64,000 nucleotides of DNA. Source: Nitrobacteraceae bacterium AZCC 1564 (lineage in GTDB: Bacteria > Pseudomonadota > Alphaproteobacteria > Rhizobiales > Xanthobacteraceae). This document shows, in pieces, positions 29,771 through 39,525 of this stretch. Under the pieces are notes generated by a model. The model was given only the letters and a program-made list of their open reading frames with translations, was not told the origin of the DNA and did no database searches. How positions within the stretch are numbered: the stretch's first letter is position 1; the number at the start of each line of letters is the position of its first letter. A program made the translations under genes and the position numbers. Location: assembly GCA_036924835.1 (NCBI GenBank), contig JBAGRR010000001.1, positions 372,001 through 436,000 on the forward strand, in the 5' to 3' direction.

Positions 29771-29845
29771 TGGCTCCCCGGGCTGGATTCGAACCAGCGA
29801 CCATTCGATTAACAGTCGAATGCTCTACCGCTGAGCTACCGAGGA
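29771..29845 (-). tRNA. tRNA-Asn (anticodon GTT)
   Basis: Read on the minus strand: acceptor TCCTCGG pairs with CCGGGGA (one T-G pair), D-arm GCTCAGCGGTAGAGC, anticodon stem-loop CGACTGTTAATCG with anticodon GTT, T-loop GGTTCGAATCC, discriminator G and encoded CCA. Length 75 nt including CCA. Confidence 0.96.
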
Positions 29846-29944
29846 ATACTGCCGAAGCAGCGATGGGGCCGCATATAACAAAGGCCCTTAGACTTGCAAA
29901 GCATAATTCCGTCAAAACCAACGGATGACTCAGAGATTATTTTT

Positions 29945-30018
29945 TGGAGGCCACGACCAGAATTGAACTGGTGTAAACGGTTTTGCAGACCGCTGCGTAA
30001 CCACTCCGCCACGTGGCC
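29945..30018 (-). tRNA. tRNA-Cys (anticodon GCA)
   Basis: On the minus strand the acceptor GGCCACG pairs with CGTGGCC; the anticodon loop CTGCAAA carries GCA; the T-arm is CCAGTTCAATTCTGG; CCA is encoded. Length 74 nt. It lies 99 bp upstream of tRNA-Asn on the same strand, and the two may be co-transcribed. Confidence 0.96.
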
Positions 30019-30694
30019 TCACTGGCGCGAGTTCTTAGCGACGTTCAAACACTTACGCAACCGGTCTTGCCCATCTCATTCTGACGTGCGGCCCGAACGA
30101 GGTCGTGGCTACATGACCGCATGCCTTCACCTCGGTGAGCAACCGTGAAACGCTAGTGGCTAGCGAGATGGTTCACGATCAGCAGCCGCTTGCGAATGCC
30201 TTGGCTGGATTGGGCGTAAGTGGATGAACCGGAAAGACTGACCCCGCGAGATAGCGGCGCGCACGCATCCCGCACCAAGAGGCGAAAATTAGTTGACTAA
30301 GTCAACAATCAGTGCTCTGCCGACAACAGAGCGCAGAAATCTTCGTCGGAAGTCAGCCGTGCGAGGCCGATCCGTTTGCTCACAGAAAACGCCTCGACTA
30401 GCCTCGTCCGTGCTTCGCTAAACAAGCAGGGACTATGTCGATGCGCGTGCCCTTCGCTATCCCGCTTTTGATTTCGGTGAAAGGAACGACGAATCTCGTG
30501 TTGAGCTCGGCGGGCCGTATTGATCGCACTCGAATGCTCGCGCGAACCAGTGTTTTGATACCGCGCGCAGGCAGGCGCCGTTGTATCGCCCGGACATCCC
30601 GCTCAGCCGTCAAAGTCATTTTCCTCAAGCGTGTGTCACCCTGAATGTTTGCAGAAATGGTTGCCTGAAGGGGCAAACCTGTTGGGAGCTTGAT
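30019..30694. other. Intergenic region before the porin gene
   Basis: No gene is supported in these 676 bp. It holds an imperfect hairpin CGCTAG-TGG-CTAGCG with outer GTGAA/TTCAC pairs (30145-30176), a 15-bp palindrome (30292-30306), and further on the porin leader. Open frames on the minus strand at 30398-31093 run antisense into the porin and have no recognisable content. Confidence 0.6.
30292..30306. promoter_or_regulatory. Perfect palindrome GTTGACTAAGTCAAC, possible operator
   Basis: A 15-nt perfect inverted repeat (GTTGACT-A-AGTCAAC) about 390 bp upstream of the porin start and 275 bp from tRNA-Cys. Its symmetry and TTGAC half-sites resemble MarR-type operators. There is no regulator gene next to it, so its target is unknown. 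Confidence 0.4.
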
Positions 30695-32317
30695 ATGCAG
30701 ATCAATCGATTCCCTTCCATTGCAGTATTCGCGGCCACCGCTGTTGCCGCGGTCACCATCCAGCAAGCACACGCAGAGTCCGCCAGCAGCAGCGAAGCGG
30801 AGATCGCACAGTTGAAGCAGCAATTGCGCATGCTCGAGCAGAAGCTCGACAAGCTGCAGAAGCAGACGACGGCGAACGCGGCTGCTGCGGCAAAGGCCAA
30901 GTCTGAAGCAAAGGCTGAAGCGAAAGCCGAAGCGAAGGCGGAAGCAAGAGCCGCGGTCGCCGATGCCCATGCGGCTATCCCGACCAAGGGTCCGGCGGTG
31001 CCGTCCGGCGCGGTGGTGTCCATGCCGAACAACCGCCCAACCATCTGCACCGCCGACGGGCAGAACTGCGTCGGCATCACGGGCCGACTGCACTGGGACG
31101 TCGGCGGTTACGCTTTTAATCCCAACACGCCGGATACCGTGCCGCAGCGGCTCGATAGCGGCCAGAACGTCCGCCGCGCCCGCATCGGCGTCGCCGGCAA
31201 ATTCCTGAGCGACTGGAATTTTGCCCTGATCTACGACTTCGGCGGCACGTCCGACGGCTTCGGCGGCACCGCGCCCGGATCTCTTCCGGGCGGCGGCGTT
31301 TCGGGCGTTGAGAACGCCTATATAAGCTATACCGGCCTCAAACCTTTCGGCGGCAACATGGCGGTCGAAGGCGGCATCATGGACATCCCATGGACGCTGG
31401 ATGAGGCCACGAGCTCGAACGACATCATGTTCATGGAGCGCTCGTCAGCCCAGGTGATCGCGACCAGCATCGCCGCAGGCGATTTCCGTTCCACCTTCGG
31501 CACGCGTTGGTGGAATGATGTGTTCTGGGCAGGCGGCTACATCACTGGTCCGACCACAGGCCAGATTCACTCCGCGTCGAGCATCAACCCTCCCGGTTCG
31601 ACCGAACAGTTTGGTGCTGTGGCTCGCGTCGCAGGTCAGCTCGTCAGCGGCCCGAATTACTCGCTGCATCTTGGCGCCAACGCCGAATGGCTGATCACGC
31701 CGCCGCGTAACCTTGTGAGCAATGCGCAGACCCTGACGCTGAGCGATCGTCCGGAATTGCGCATCGATCCGACCACGCTGGTCTCGACGGGTGCGATCGC
31801 CAATGCCTCCAGCGCGCAGGTCTACGGTGTGGAAGCTGCAGCGAGCTACGGGCCACTGTTCTTCCAAGGTGAGTATTACTGGTACAACGTGGATCGCGAT
31901 GCTTCGACCGGGTTGCCGCCAATCGGTGCGCCGAGCGTGCAATTCCAGGGCGGCTACGCGCAGGCGAGCTGGGTTCTGACCGGCGAAACCCGCACTTACA
32001 ATGCTTCGGCTGGTGCGTACAACGGTGTCAAGCCGGCGAATCCGTTCTCGCTGTACGGCGGAGGCTGGGGTGCCTGGGAAATCGCCGGCCGCTTCTCGAC
32101 TATCGATCTCAATGATCGGATCGGGACTGCAACCGGCGTGGCTGGCGGCCGGCAGAACGTCTTCACCGCGGGCCTCAACTGGTACGTCAGCAACAATATC
32201 CGGTTCATGCTGAACTATCTGCATGGCGATGTCGCCAAGCAGTTGTCGCCGACGTCGACGGTGGACACCGGCTCGACGTTCGACGCGGTGGCCATGCGTA
32301 CCCAGTTCGCGTTCTGA
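30695..32317 (+). CDS. Outer membrane porin, OprO/OprP family
   Basis: The 540-residue precursor begins with a clear signal peptide (MQINRFPSIAVFAATAVAA..., cleavage after AHA). The mature N-terminus has a coiled-coil (EAEIAQLKQQLRMLEQKLDKLQKQ, about 32-55) and then a run of AKAEAK-like repeats (about 62-85). The beta-barrel follows (about 110-540), with DSGQNVRRARIGVAGKFLSDW, typical of phosphate/pyrophosphate-selective OprP-type porins, and a C-terminal phenylalanine. The ATG at 30695 is chosen because GGGAGC lies just upstream and a signal peptide follows; upstream reading from 30581 is not signal-like. Anion preference is inferred. Confidence 0.87.
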   Translation: MQINRFPSIAVFAATAVAAVTIQQAHAESASSSEAEIAQLKQQLRMLEQKLDKLQKQTTANAAAAAKAKSEAKAEAKAEAKAEARAAVADAHAAIPTKGPAVPSGAVVSMPNNRPTICTADGQNCVGITGRLHWDVGGYAFNPNTPDTVPQRLDSGQNVRRARIGVAGKFLSDWNFALIYDFGGTSDGFGGTAPGSLPGGGVSGVENAYISYTGLKPFGGNMAVEGGIMDIPWTLDEATSSNDIMFMERSSAQVIATSIAAGDFRSTFGTRWWNDVFWAGGYITGPTTGQIHSASSINPPGSTEQFGAVARVAGQLVSGPNYSLHLGANAEWLITPPRNLVSNAQTLTLSDRPELRIDPTTLVSTGAIANASSAQVYGVEAAASYGPLFFQGEYYWYNVDRDASTGLPPIGAPSVQFQGGYAQASWVLTGETRTYNASAGAYNGVKPANPFSLYGGGWGAWEIAGRFSTIDLNDRIGTATGVAGGRQNVFTAGLNWYVSNNIRFMLNYLHGDVAKQLSPTSTVDTGSTFDAVAMRTQFAF

Positions 32318-32422
32318 GGACTTAAAGCGCTTGCCGTGTGGCGTTGTTGTCACGCGGGCGGCATCGCGCGACGGACAAGTCGCGCAACATGATTCACGAC
32401 TTTCTGAGCAGCTTCAGACGAT

Positions 32423-33184
32423 TTAGCTTTTCGACAATGCAGACTTACCGCGCTTCTTTGAAGCGCGGCGATAGTCGCGCTTTGGTCGCGGCTTAGGTGC
32501 CAGTTCGGGCATGACGGCCTGGACCTCTCGAAAGCGCGTGAGCAGCCGCTCAAAACTCGCGGTCAACGCAGCCTCGATCTCTGGACGCTTTTCCAATCGA
32601 CTCAGAACCATTCCGGCGGCCTCTATGGTGGATAGCCCATCACGTCTCGGCTCCTTGCGGAGCTTGCCGTAGAGAGATGGGCTCGCGGGGCCAAGGATGA
32701 TGCGCCGGCATTTCAGCATCCACGCATTGCGCCACCACAGCGCCTTGGCCTGGCTCCACGTGCCATCGAGCAGGATCACGCCATCGATATCGTTGAGGAT
32801 CGCGCGCTGCCCCTCCTCGACCGCTCCCTTGCGATCAATTGCAACCACTTCGCTGTCCGTTGGGAGATCGGCGACCTTGGCAGAACCCAAATAAAGAATT
32901 GCCCAACGCTGAGGATCAACGGAACGGCCCAGCACCTTCGACAGGCTCGGCCACGACAATCCGATCTTCAGCGCCGAATTCTGGAAGTGCAACGCCGTCA
33001 GCCGCGCAGTTCCGAGCGCTCTGTCCTGCTCCTGCGGATGCTGCAGGATCAGCAGCTCGATGCGATTATCGATGGGAGCGACATCACTACAGACGCACAG
33101 CGGCTCAGGCTTTCCGCAATGCGGACAATCCGAAATTTCTGTCGGCAGCGAGGTGCCGATTTCAGGTTTGGAGTGCGGGGACAT
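32423..33184 (-). CDS. tapT: DTW-domain tRNA aminocarboxypropyltransferase (TapT type)
   Basis: DTW-domain enzyme; E. coli TapT (YfiP) uses SAM to add the 3-amino-3-carboxypropyl group to U47 of tRNAs. An N-terminal zinc knuckle CPHCGKPEPLCVC (about 20-32) precedes LLILQHPQEQDRALGTARL, and the defining motif DGTWSQAKALWW is at about 139-150. The C-terminal 35 residues are rich in Arg and Lys, fitting RNA binding. The length (253 aa) is a little longer than E. coli TapT. It stands alone, 105 bp after the porin on the other strand. Confidence 0.87.
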   Translation of the reverse strand: MSPHSKPEIGTSLPTEISDCPHCGKPEPLCVCSDVAPIDNRIELLILQHPQEQDRALGTARLTALHFQNSALKIGLSWPSLSKVLGRSVDPQRWAILYLGSAKVADLPTDSEVVAIDRKGAVEEGQRAILNDIDGVILLDGTWSQAKALWWRNAWMLKCRRIILGPASPSLYGKLRKEPRRDGLSTIEAAGMVLSRLEKRPEIEAALTASFERLLTRFREVQAVMPELAPKPRPKRDYRRASKKRGKSALSKS

Positions 33185-33252
33185 TCAAGGCGTATACGCT
33201 GACCAGCCGGCTCTGTCCATGCAGCCCATCCGTCCGCCTAATCGAGCCGCCT

Positions 33253-36200
33253 CTATTCAGCAGGCGCAGGGCCTGGCAGAGGCGCTGGCGTCTCTCGACC
33301 ACGAAGCCGATCGATCAGCAGATAGATCACCGGCGTGGTGTAGAGCGTCAGGATTTGAGACACGATCAAACCGCCGATGATTGTAATACCCAGCGGCCTG
33401 CGCAGTTCCGTTCCCGGCCCCACGGCCACCACCAGCGGAACAGCCGCGAGCAGCGCCGCCATTGTGGTCATCAATATCGGGCGAAAGCGCGCAATGCTTG
33501 CCTCGAAGATCGCGTCCTCGGACGATAAACCGCGTTGTCGCTCGCCTTCGAGGGCAAAATCCACGATCATGATGCCGTTCTTCTTGACGATGCCGATCAG
33601 CAGAATAATGCCGATAAAGGCGATGACTGTCAGCGGCGTGTTCGTGATTTGCAGGGCCAGCAGCGCGCCAAGTCCGGCCGACGGCAAGGTGGAAATGATC
33701 GTCAACGGATGCGCGAGACTCTCGTACAGCACGCCGAGCACGATATAGACTGCAATCAATGCGCCAAGGATCAACAGCGGCTGACGGCTCGCCGTTTTTT
33801 GGCTGTCTGCGGCGTTACCCGCAAACTCACCACGGATCCCTTCCGGCATATGCAGTTCTTCGACGGCACGAAGAATATTGTCGGTCGCCGTCTGCAGCGG
33901 CACATCGGAGGGAACGTTGAAGGAAATGGTTGTCGACGGAAACGAGCCTTGATGGAAAACAGACAGCGGCGACAGGCCCCGCTCCATGTGAACCATTCTG
34001 GACAACGGCACCTGCGTATTGTTCGCGCCTGCGACGTATATCTTGTCCAACGCTGACGGATCGCCCTGCCATCGCGGATTCACCTCCAACACGACCTGAT
34101 ATTGATTGCGCTGAGTGTAAATGATCGAAATCTGCCGCTGCGAAAATGCGTTGTTGAGTGCGTTGTCGATATCCTGAACCCGTACGCCTAGACTCGCCGC
34201 TGCGGCTCGATCAATCTTCAGGTTGAGTTGAAGCCCACCTGCCTGCCGATCACTGGAAATATCCGTGATGCCTTCAACGCTTTCCAGTTTCTTGGCAACG
34301 ATCGGCGCCCACTTGTTGAGCAGGTCCAAGTCGGGACTGATCAAGGTGTACTGGTAGTCGGAATCGCTTTGCCGCCCGCCTGCCCGCAAATCCTGGGCTG
34401 CGAACATAAACAAACGAATCCCCGGCACCGCCCCCAGCTTTCTCCGAAGCCGGTCGATCACCTGCTGGGTCGTCAATCCATCGCGCTGATCGATCGGTTT
34501 GAGACTGATGAACATACGCCCGGTATTGGAGCCGCCACCCATCCCGCTGCTACCGCCGAGGCTCGAACCGACCCCGTCGACAGCAGGATCGCCTATCACG
34601 ATATCAGCGATCTGCTGCTGCAATCCGAGCATGGCCTGGAACGAAACATCCGGCGATGCGCGCGTCGCACCGATCACCAGTCCACTGTCGTCCTGCGGGA
34701 AGTATCCCTTGGGTGTCTTGACGTAGAGGGTAATCGTCAACGCGATCGTCGCCAAGAACACCAGCATCGTCAGGATCGGATATCCCAACACCACGCGAAG
34801 CGTCCGTTCGTAAAACCGGACAAAACGGGACAGTCCACCTTCGACAAACCGATCGAAGCGCGTTGCATCGGGCGAGGTCGCGCTTTTGATGTAGTGAGCG
34901 CAAATCATCGGTGTCACGGTGAGTGACACGACCATCGACACCAAGATGGCGAGCGCAAGCGTCAGCGAAAATTCCCTGAAAAGACGCCCGACCACACCTT
35001 CCATGAAAATCAGCGGCGTGAAGGCTGCAATCAGCGACAGGCTGATCGAGAACACCGTAAAACCGATCTGCTTTGCGCCGAGAAGCGCCGCCTGATATGG
35101 CCTCATCCCCTCTTCGAGGTTGCGGTACATATTCTCGATCATGACGATCGCATCGTCGACGACGAAACCGACCGAGATTGCCAACGCCATCAACGAAAGG
35201 TTGTTGACGGAAAATCCCACCAGCCACATGCCGGCGCAGGTGCCCGCAAGCGCAAGAGGCACAGAAATGCCCGCCGCAATGGTCGGCGTCATGCGTCGCA
35301 AGAATACGAAAACGACGGCCATGACCAGCAACGCCGTTGCTCCGAGCGTCCATTCCATATCTTCAACGCTGGCGCGGATCGTCCCCGTGCGATCCGACAG
35401 AATCGAAATGTCGACTCCACCAGGCATCCATTGCTTCAGTTCGGGCAACAGTGCTTTGACGCGATCGACCGTCTCGATGACGTTCGCATCTTGTTGCTTA
35501 GTCACCGTAATCAGAACCGCGGGTTGCTTGTTGAACCAAGCGATCGACCGGCTATTTCGGGTTGCATCGGTGACAGTCGCGACGTCCGACAGTTTGACGA
35601 AATTGCCGCTCGAGGACTTGATAACGATATCGCGGAACTGAGCTGCGGTCCGCATCTGTGGGTTGGTCGCGAGGGTCTCCCCTAACCTCAAGCCGTTAAA
35701 GCTGCCGACCGGACCGATCGCATTGGCATTGACGATCGCGGTGCGGACATCATCGCTGGCAATACCGGCCGTCGCTAGCGCACCTGGATTGAGCTGAATG
35801 CGGACTGCGGGTTGATCAGCGCCGCTGACTGTCGCTTCGCCGACGCCTGGGACCTGCGAGATGCGCTGCGCCACCACGGTGTCCGCGATATCGTAGATGG
35901 CGCTCGATAGCATCGTCTTCGACGTGAGCGCGATAATCAGCACCGGCGCTGCGGCTGGGTTGGCCTTGCGGAACTGGGGAAGCGTCGGAAGATCAGTCGG
36001 CAAGTCAGCCAGCGAGGCATTGATCGCGGCCTGAACATCACGCGCCGCGCGGTCGATGTCGCGGCCAATCGCAAACTGAAGCGAGATGCTCGTCGAACTC
36101 AGGGAACTGGTGGACGTGATCTGATCAATGCCCGCGATTTCGCCCAGCCGACGTTCGAGTGGAGCGGCCACGGTTGATGCCATGATGCTGGGATCGGCGC

Positions 36201-36357
36201 CCGGCCGCGTGGCGCTGACACGAATGACCGGGAAATCGACTGACGGAATGCTTGCGACCGGCAGGAAGTGATACGCCACCGCTCCCACCAAAAAGAGCCC
36301 GATGGCCAGCAACGTCGTGCCGACGGGCCTTCTGATGAATGGTTCCGACAGCGACAC
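33253..36357 (-). CDS. mdtC: RND multidrug efflux permease, second of tandem pair (MdtC-like)
   Basis: Inner-membrane proton/drug antiporter of the HAE-1 RND family, 1034 aa. It has 12 predicted membrane helices, two large periplasmic loops, and the helix-4 proton-relay motif NNLSLMALAISVGFVVDDAIVMIEN. Tandem RND genes after one adaptor match the MdtABC arrangement, in which the two permeases form a heterotrimer; this is the second. It starts with GTG sharing one base with the upstream TAG (TAGTG), so its translation is probably coupled. Substrates cannot be read from sequence; E. coli MdtABC exports bile salts and novobiocin. Confidence 0.92.
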   Translation of the reverse strand: MSLSEPFIRRPVGTTLLAIGLFLVGAVAYHFLPVASIPSVDFPVIRVSATRPGADPSIMASTVAAPLERRLGEIAGIDQITSTSSLSSTSISLQFAIGRDIDRAARDVQAAINASLADLPTDLPTLPQFRKANPAAAPVLIIALTSKTMLSSAIYDIADTVVAQRISQVPGVGEATVSGADQPAVRIQLNPGALATAGIASDDVRTAIVNANAIGPVGSFNGLRLGETLATNPQMRTAAQFRDIVIKSSSGNFVKLSDVATVTDATRNSRSIAWFNKQPAVLITVTKQQDANVIETVDRVKALLPELKQWMPGGVDISILSDRTGTIRASVEDMEWTLGATALLVMAVVFVFLRRMTPTIAAGISVPLALAGTCAGMWLVGFSVNNLSLMALAISVGFVVDDAIVMIENMYRNLEEGMRPYQAALLGAKQIGFTVFSISLSLIAAFTPLIFMEGVVGRLFREFSLTLALAILVSMVVSLTVTPMICAHYIKSATSPDATRFDRFVEGGLSRFVRFYERTLRVVLGYPILTMLVFLATIALTITLYVKTPKGYFPQDDSGLVIGATRASPDVSFQAMLGLQQQIADIVIGDPAVDGVGSSLGGSSGMGGGSNTGRMFISLKPIDQRDGLTTQQVIDRLRRKLGAVPGIRLFMFAAQDLRAGGRQSDSDYQYTLISPDLDLLNKWAPIVAKKLESVEGITDISSDRQAGGLQLNLKIDRAAAASLGVRVQDIDNALNNAFSQRQISIIYTQRNQYQVVLEVNPRWQGDPSALDKIYVAGANNTQVPLSRMVHMERGLSPLSVFHQGSFPSTTISFNVPSDVPLQTATDNILRAVEELHMPEGIRGEFAGNAADSQKTASRQPLLILGALIAVYIVLGVLYESLAHPLTIISTLPSAGLGALLALQITNTPLTVIAFIGIILLIGIVKKNGIMIVDFALEGERQRGLSSEDAIFEASIARFRPILMTTMAALLAAVPLVVAVGPGTELRRPLGITIIGGLIVSQILTLYTTPVIYLLIDRLRGRETPAPLPGPAPAE

Positions 36358-39300
36358 TATTGAACGCCCTCGGTTGCTCCCGCGATCGGAGGCGATGGTG
36401 AGCCTGAATCCGGCGGAACGGCCGCCTCAATGCGGCGATTGATCCGATCGAGCGCAAGGTAAATGACCGGCGTGGTGTAAAGCGTGAGAATCTGCGAGAC
36501 GATGAGGCCACCGATGATCGAAACGCCTAAGGGGAAACGCAGCTCTGCACCCGTCCCGCTTTCGATGGCAAGCGGCAATGCGCCGAAGAGCGCGGCCAAT
36601 GTCGTCATCATGATCGGGCGGAAGCGCAGCAGGCAGGCCTGAACAATCGCATCGTATGCGGACATGCCCTGATGTCGCTCCGCTTCCAGCGCAAAGTCGA
36701 TCATCATGATCGCGTTCTTCTTGACGATACCCATCAGCAGAATGATGCCGATCAATCCGATGACGGAGAGATCCTGTCCGCACAGCATCAGCGCCAGAAT
36801 CGCGCCCACGCCGGCTGACGGCAAAGTCGAGAGAATGGTGATGGGATGAATGTAGCTTTCGTAGAGAACGCCAAGCACAATGTAGATGGTCACCACAGCC
36901 GCGAGGATCAGCCACGGCTGGCCTGCTAATGATTTCGCGAATTCCGCGGCGTCGCCCGAATAGATCCCGACGATGCTGGTCGGCATGCCGATATTGGTTT
37001 CAATCTCGGCGATCCGTGTGACCGCATTGCCCAGCGCTTGCCCCGGAGCCAGATTGAACGACAGCGAGACGGCGGGAAACTGCGATTGATGGGTGATTGA
37101 CAATGGGGCCGTGGTGCGCGCGATGCTCGCGACGGCGTCAATTGGCACCTGTGCGCCGGCTACGCCCGGCACGTAGAGCTTGGACAGGATCGACGGATCG
37201 CGCTGATATTCCGGCAACGCCTCAAGCACCACCCGATATTGGTTGGCCTGACCGAAGATCGTAGAAATCTGCCGCTGCGCAAATGCATCGTTCAAAGTGT
37301 CATTCACGGCCTGAACCGACACACCGAGCTGTCCGGCTCGCTGACGGTCAACCGTCACCATCGCACGAAGGCCCCCCTCCTGCGCCTCTGACGACACATC
37401 GCGGAACATTGGATCGCGGCGCATGTCCTGAACGAGCTTCGCCGACCACTCTGTCACCTCCGGCCCGCTCGCAGCCGTCAACGTGTACTGATATTGGGAG
37501 CGGCTGGCGCGCGTGCTGATCTGGATATCCTGCACGGCCTGGAAATAAACCGTCATTCCCGGGACACCGGCAACCTTATCCTTCAGACGGCGTACCACAT
37601 CGGCGATATCCGTCTTTCGCTCGCCTCGCGGCTTAAGGGTGAGGACGAGGCGCCCGACATTCGGTGTCGGGTTCACGGATCCCGCGCCAATAACGGATAC
37701 GACGCCTACGATGTCGGGATCGGCCTTGATGATATCAGCGAGCTGCGTCTGCCGTGCCTGCATATCCGAGAATGAAACTTCCGGACCTGCTTCGGTGACG
37801 GCGGTGATCGAGGCGGTATCCTGCAGCGGCAGGAACCCCTTGGGAGCGATTGCGTAGAGCGCCAGCGTCGCGGCCAGCGTGAGAAATGTGACAACCAGGG
37901 TGGCGCGCTGATGCTGCAGAACCCACAGCAGTGTCCGGTGATAGAACTCGACCATTTGATCGATCAACCGGCTGATCAGACCGAGACCAGGAACTGCGAA
38001 TTCCTCATGGTGACGCTTCAGAAGCCGGGAACACATCATCGGGGTCAGCGTCAAAGAGACAACCGCCGACGTCACGACGGCGATGGTCAACGTCAGCGCG
38101 AATTCCCTGAACATGCGTCCGACAAGGCCGGACATGAATAGTAGTGGAATGAACACCGCGATCAGCGAAACTGTCAGCGAAATCACGGTAAACCCGATCT
38201 CGCTTGCACCGCGCAGCGACGCTTCCATCACGCTTTCGCCATTCTCCATATGGCGCACGATGTTTTCGATCATCACGATGGCGTCGTCGACGACGAAGCC
38301 GGTGCCGATGGTGAGCGCCATCAGCGACAGGTTATCGAGGCTGAAACCTGCAAAATACATCACGCCAAAACTCGTGATCAGCGAGAGCGGCAGCGCCACC
38401 CCCGCGATCAACGTCGCCCGCAACGATCGCAGGAAAATCAAGACCACGAGCGTGACAAGGGCCACGCTGAGGATCAGCGTAAACTGCACGTCGTGTACTG
38501 ATGCGCGAATGGTGACGGTCCGGTCGCTGACAACCGTCAAATCAACGCCCGCGGGCACAGCCTTCTGAAGCTTGGGAATTTCCTGGCGAATCTGGCGCAC
38601 AACCTCGATGACGTTGGCGCCGGGCTGCCGCTGGATTTCGATAATGACAGCCGATCGGCCTTGGTACCATGCGCCGGTTTTGTTGTTTTCCAACCCATCA
38701 ATGATTTGCGCGACATCGCCGATCGTCACGGGCGAGTTGTTCCGATAGGCGATCACGATCGGCTTGTAAGCCTCCGCGGTCGCAATCTGGTCGTTCGCCG
38801 CTATGGTGTACGCCTGCTGGGCACCGTCCAGCGAGCCCTTCGGACCGGAGACATTCGCGCCCGCGATGGCATTGCGCAGGTCCTCCATCGAAATGCCGTA
38901 AGCGGCAAGACGTGCCAAATCGGCCTGGACGCGCACCGCGGGCTTCAGACCGCCGAGCACCGACACGCGACCCACGCCGCTGATCTGCGCCAACCGCTGC
39001 GCCATCATGGTGTCGGCAAGATCACTCATGGAGCGAAGCGACACTGTGTCCGATGTCATGGCGATGGTCAGCACCGGCGCATCTGCTGGATTGACCTTCG
39101 CATAAGTCGGCGGATATGGCAGATTTTTAGGCAAGACGCCGGCCGCGGCGTTAATGGCCGCCTGCACGTCCTGCGTTGCACCGTCGATATCGCGATTGAG
39201 GTCGAATTGCAGCGAGATCTGGCTGACCCCGTACGAACTTGTCGATGTCATCGACACCAGCGAAGGGATCTGTCCGAGTTGCCTTTCGAGCGGCGCTGTA

Positions 39301-39488
39301 ACGAGCGACGCCGCGACGTCGGGGCTTGCGCCTGGTAACTGTGTCGTGACCTGCACGGTCGGAAAATCAACCTGAGGCAGCGCCGAAACCGGCAGGGCCC
39401 AGTAACCGAGTGCGCCACCGATCAGCAGTGCAACGCCAAGCAGGGACGTCGCAATGGGCCGGCGAATGAATGGTTCCGAAACGCTCAT
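36357..39488 (-). CDS. mdtB: RND multidrug efflux permease, first of tandem pair (MdtB-like)
   Basis: RND permease of 1043 residues, paralogous to the downstream gene (both begin SEPFIRRPV/IATSLL... and share the helix-4 motif NLSLMALTIGTGFVVDDAIVMIEN). It is closer to MdtB in position and length. The 37-bp gap after the adaptor gene holds no separate promoter that I can see. In MdtB/MdtC pairs the two subunits differ in role, one mainly drug-binding and one mainly proton-conducting; the key aspartate pair is present in both proteins here. The C-terminus is Pro/Ser rich. Confidence 0.92.
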   Translation of the reverse strand: MSVSEPFIRRPIATSLLGVALLIGGALGYWALPVSALPQVDFPTVQVTTQLPGASPDVAASLVTAPLERQLGQIPSLVSMTSTSSYGVSQISLQFDLNRDIDGATQDVQAAINAAAGVLPKNLPYPPTYAKVNPADAPVLTIAMTSDTVSLRSMSDLADTMMAQRLAQISGVGRVSVLGGLKPAVRVQADLARLAAYGISMEDLRNAIAGANVSGPKGSLDGAQQAYTIAANDQIATAEAYKPIVIAYRNNSPVTIGDVAQIIDGLENNKTGAWYQGRSAVIIEIQRQPGANVIEVVRQIRQEIPKLQKAVPAGVDLTVVSDRTVTIRASVHDVQFTLILSVALVTLVVLIFLRSLRATLIAGVALPLSLITSFGVMYFAGFSLDNLSLMALTIGTGFVVDDAIVMIENIVRHMENGESVMEASLRGASEIGFTVISLTVSLIAVFIPLLFMSGLVGRMFREFALTLTIAVVTSAVVSLTLTPMMCSRLLKRHHEEFAVPGLGLISRLIDQMVEFYHRTLLWVLQHQRATLVVTFLTLAATLALYAIAPKGFLPLQDTASITAVTEAGPEVSFSDMQARQTQLADIIKADPDIVGVVSVIGAGSVNPTPNVGRLVLTLKPRGERKTDIADVVRRLKDKVAGVPGMTVYFQAVQDIQISTRASRSQYQYTLTAASGPEVTEWSAKLVQDMRRDPMFRDVSSEAQEGGLRAMVTVDRQRAGQLGVSVQAVNDTLNDAFAQRQISTIFGQANQYRVVLEALPEYQRDPSILSKLYVPGVAGAQVPIDAVASIARTTAPLSITHQSQFPAVSLSFNLAPGQALGNAVTRIAEIETNIGMPTSIVGIYSGDAAEFAKSLAGQPWLILAAVVTIYIVLGVLYESYIHPITILSTLPSAGVGAILALMLCGQDLSVIGLIGIILLMGIVKKNAIMMIDFALEAERHQGMSAYDAIVQACLLRFRPIMMTTLAALFGALPLAIESGTGAELRFPLGVSIIGGLIVSQILTLYTTPVIYLALDRINRRIEAAVPPDSGSPSPPIAGATEGVQ

Positions 39489-39525
39489 CGATGCGCGCTC
39501 ACAGGTTCGACATCATACATCCGGC

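Noticed and set aside
31445..32353. 302-codon open frame opposite the porin
   Set aside because: Arg-rich translation complementary to the porin barrel; the porin frame has a signal peptide and family motifs, this one has none.
38661..39338. 225-codon open frame antisense to mdtB
   Set aside because: Its translation is His/Arg rich and complementary to conserved RND sequence; it is a shadow of the real gene.
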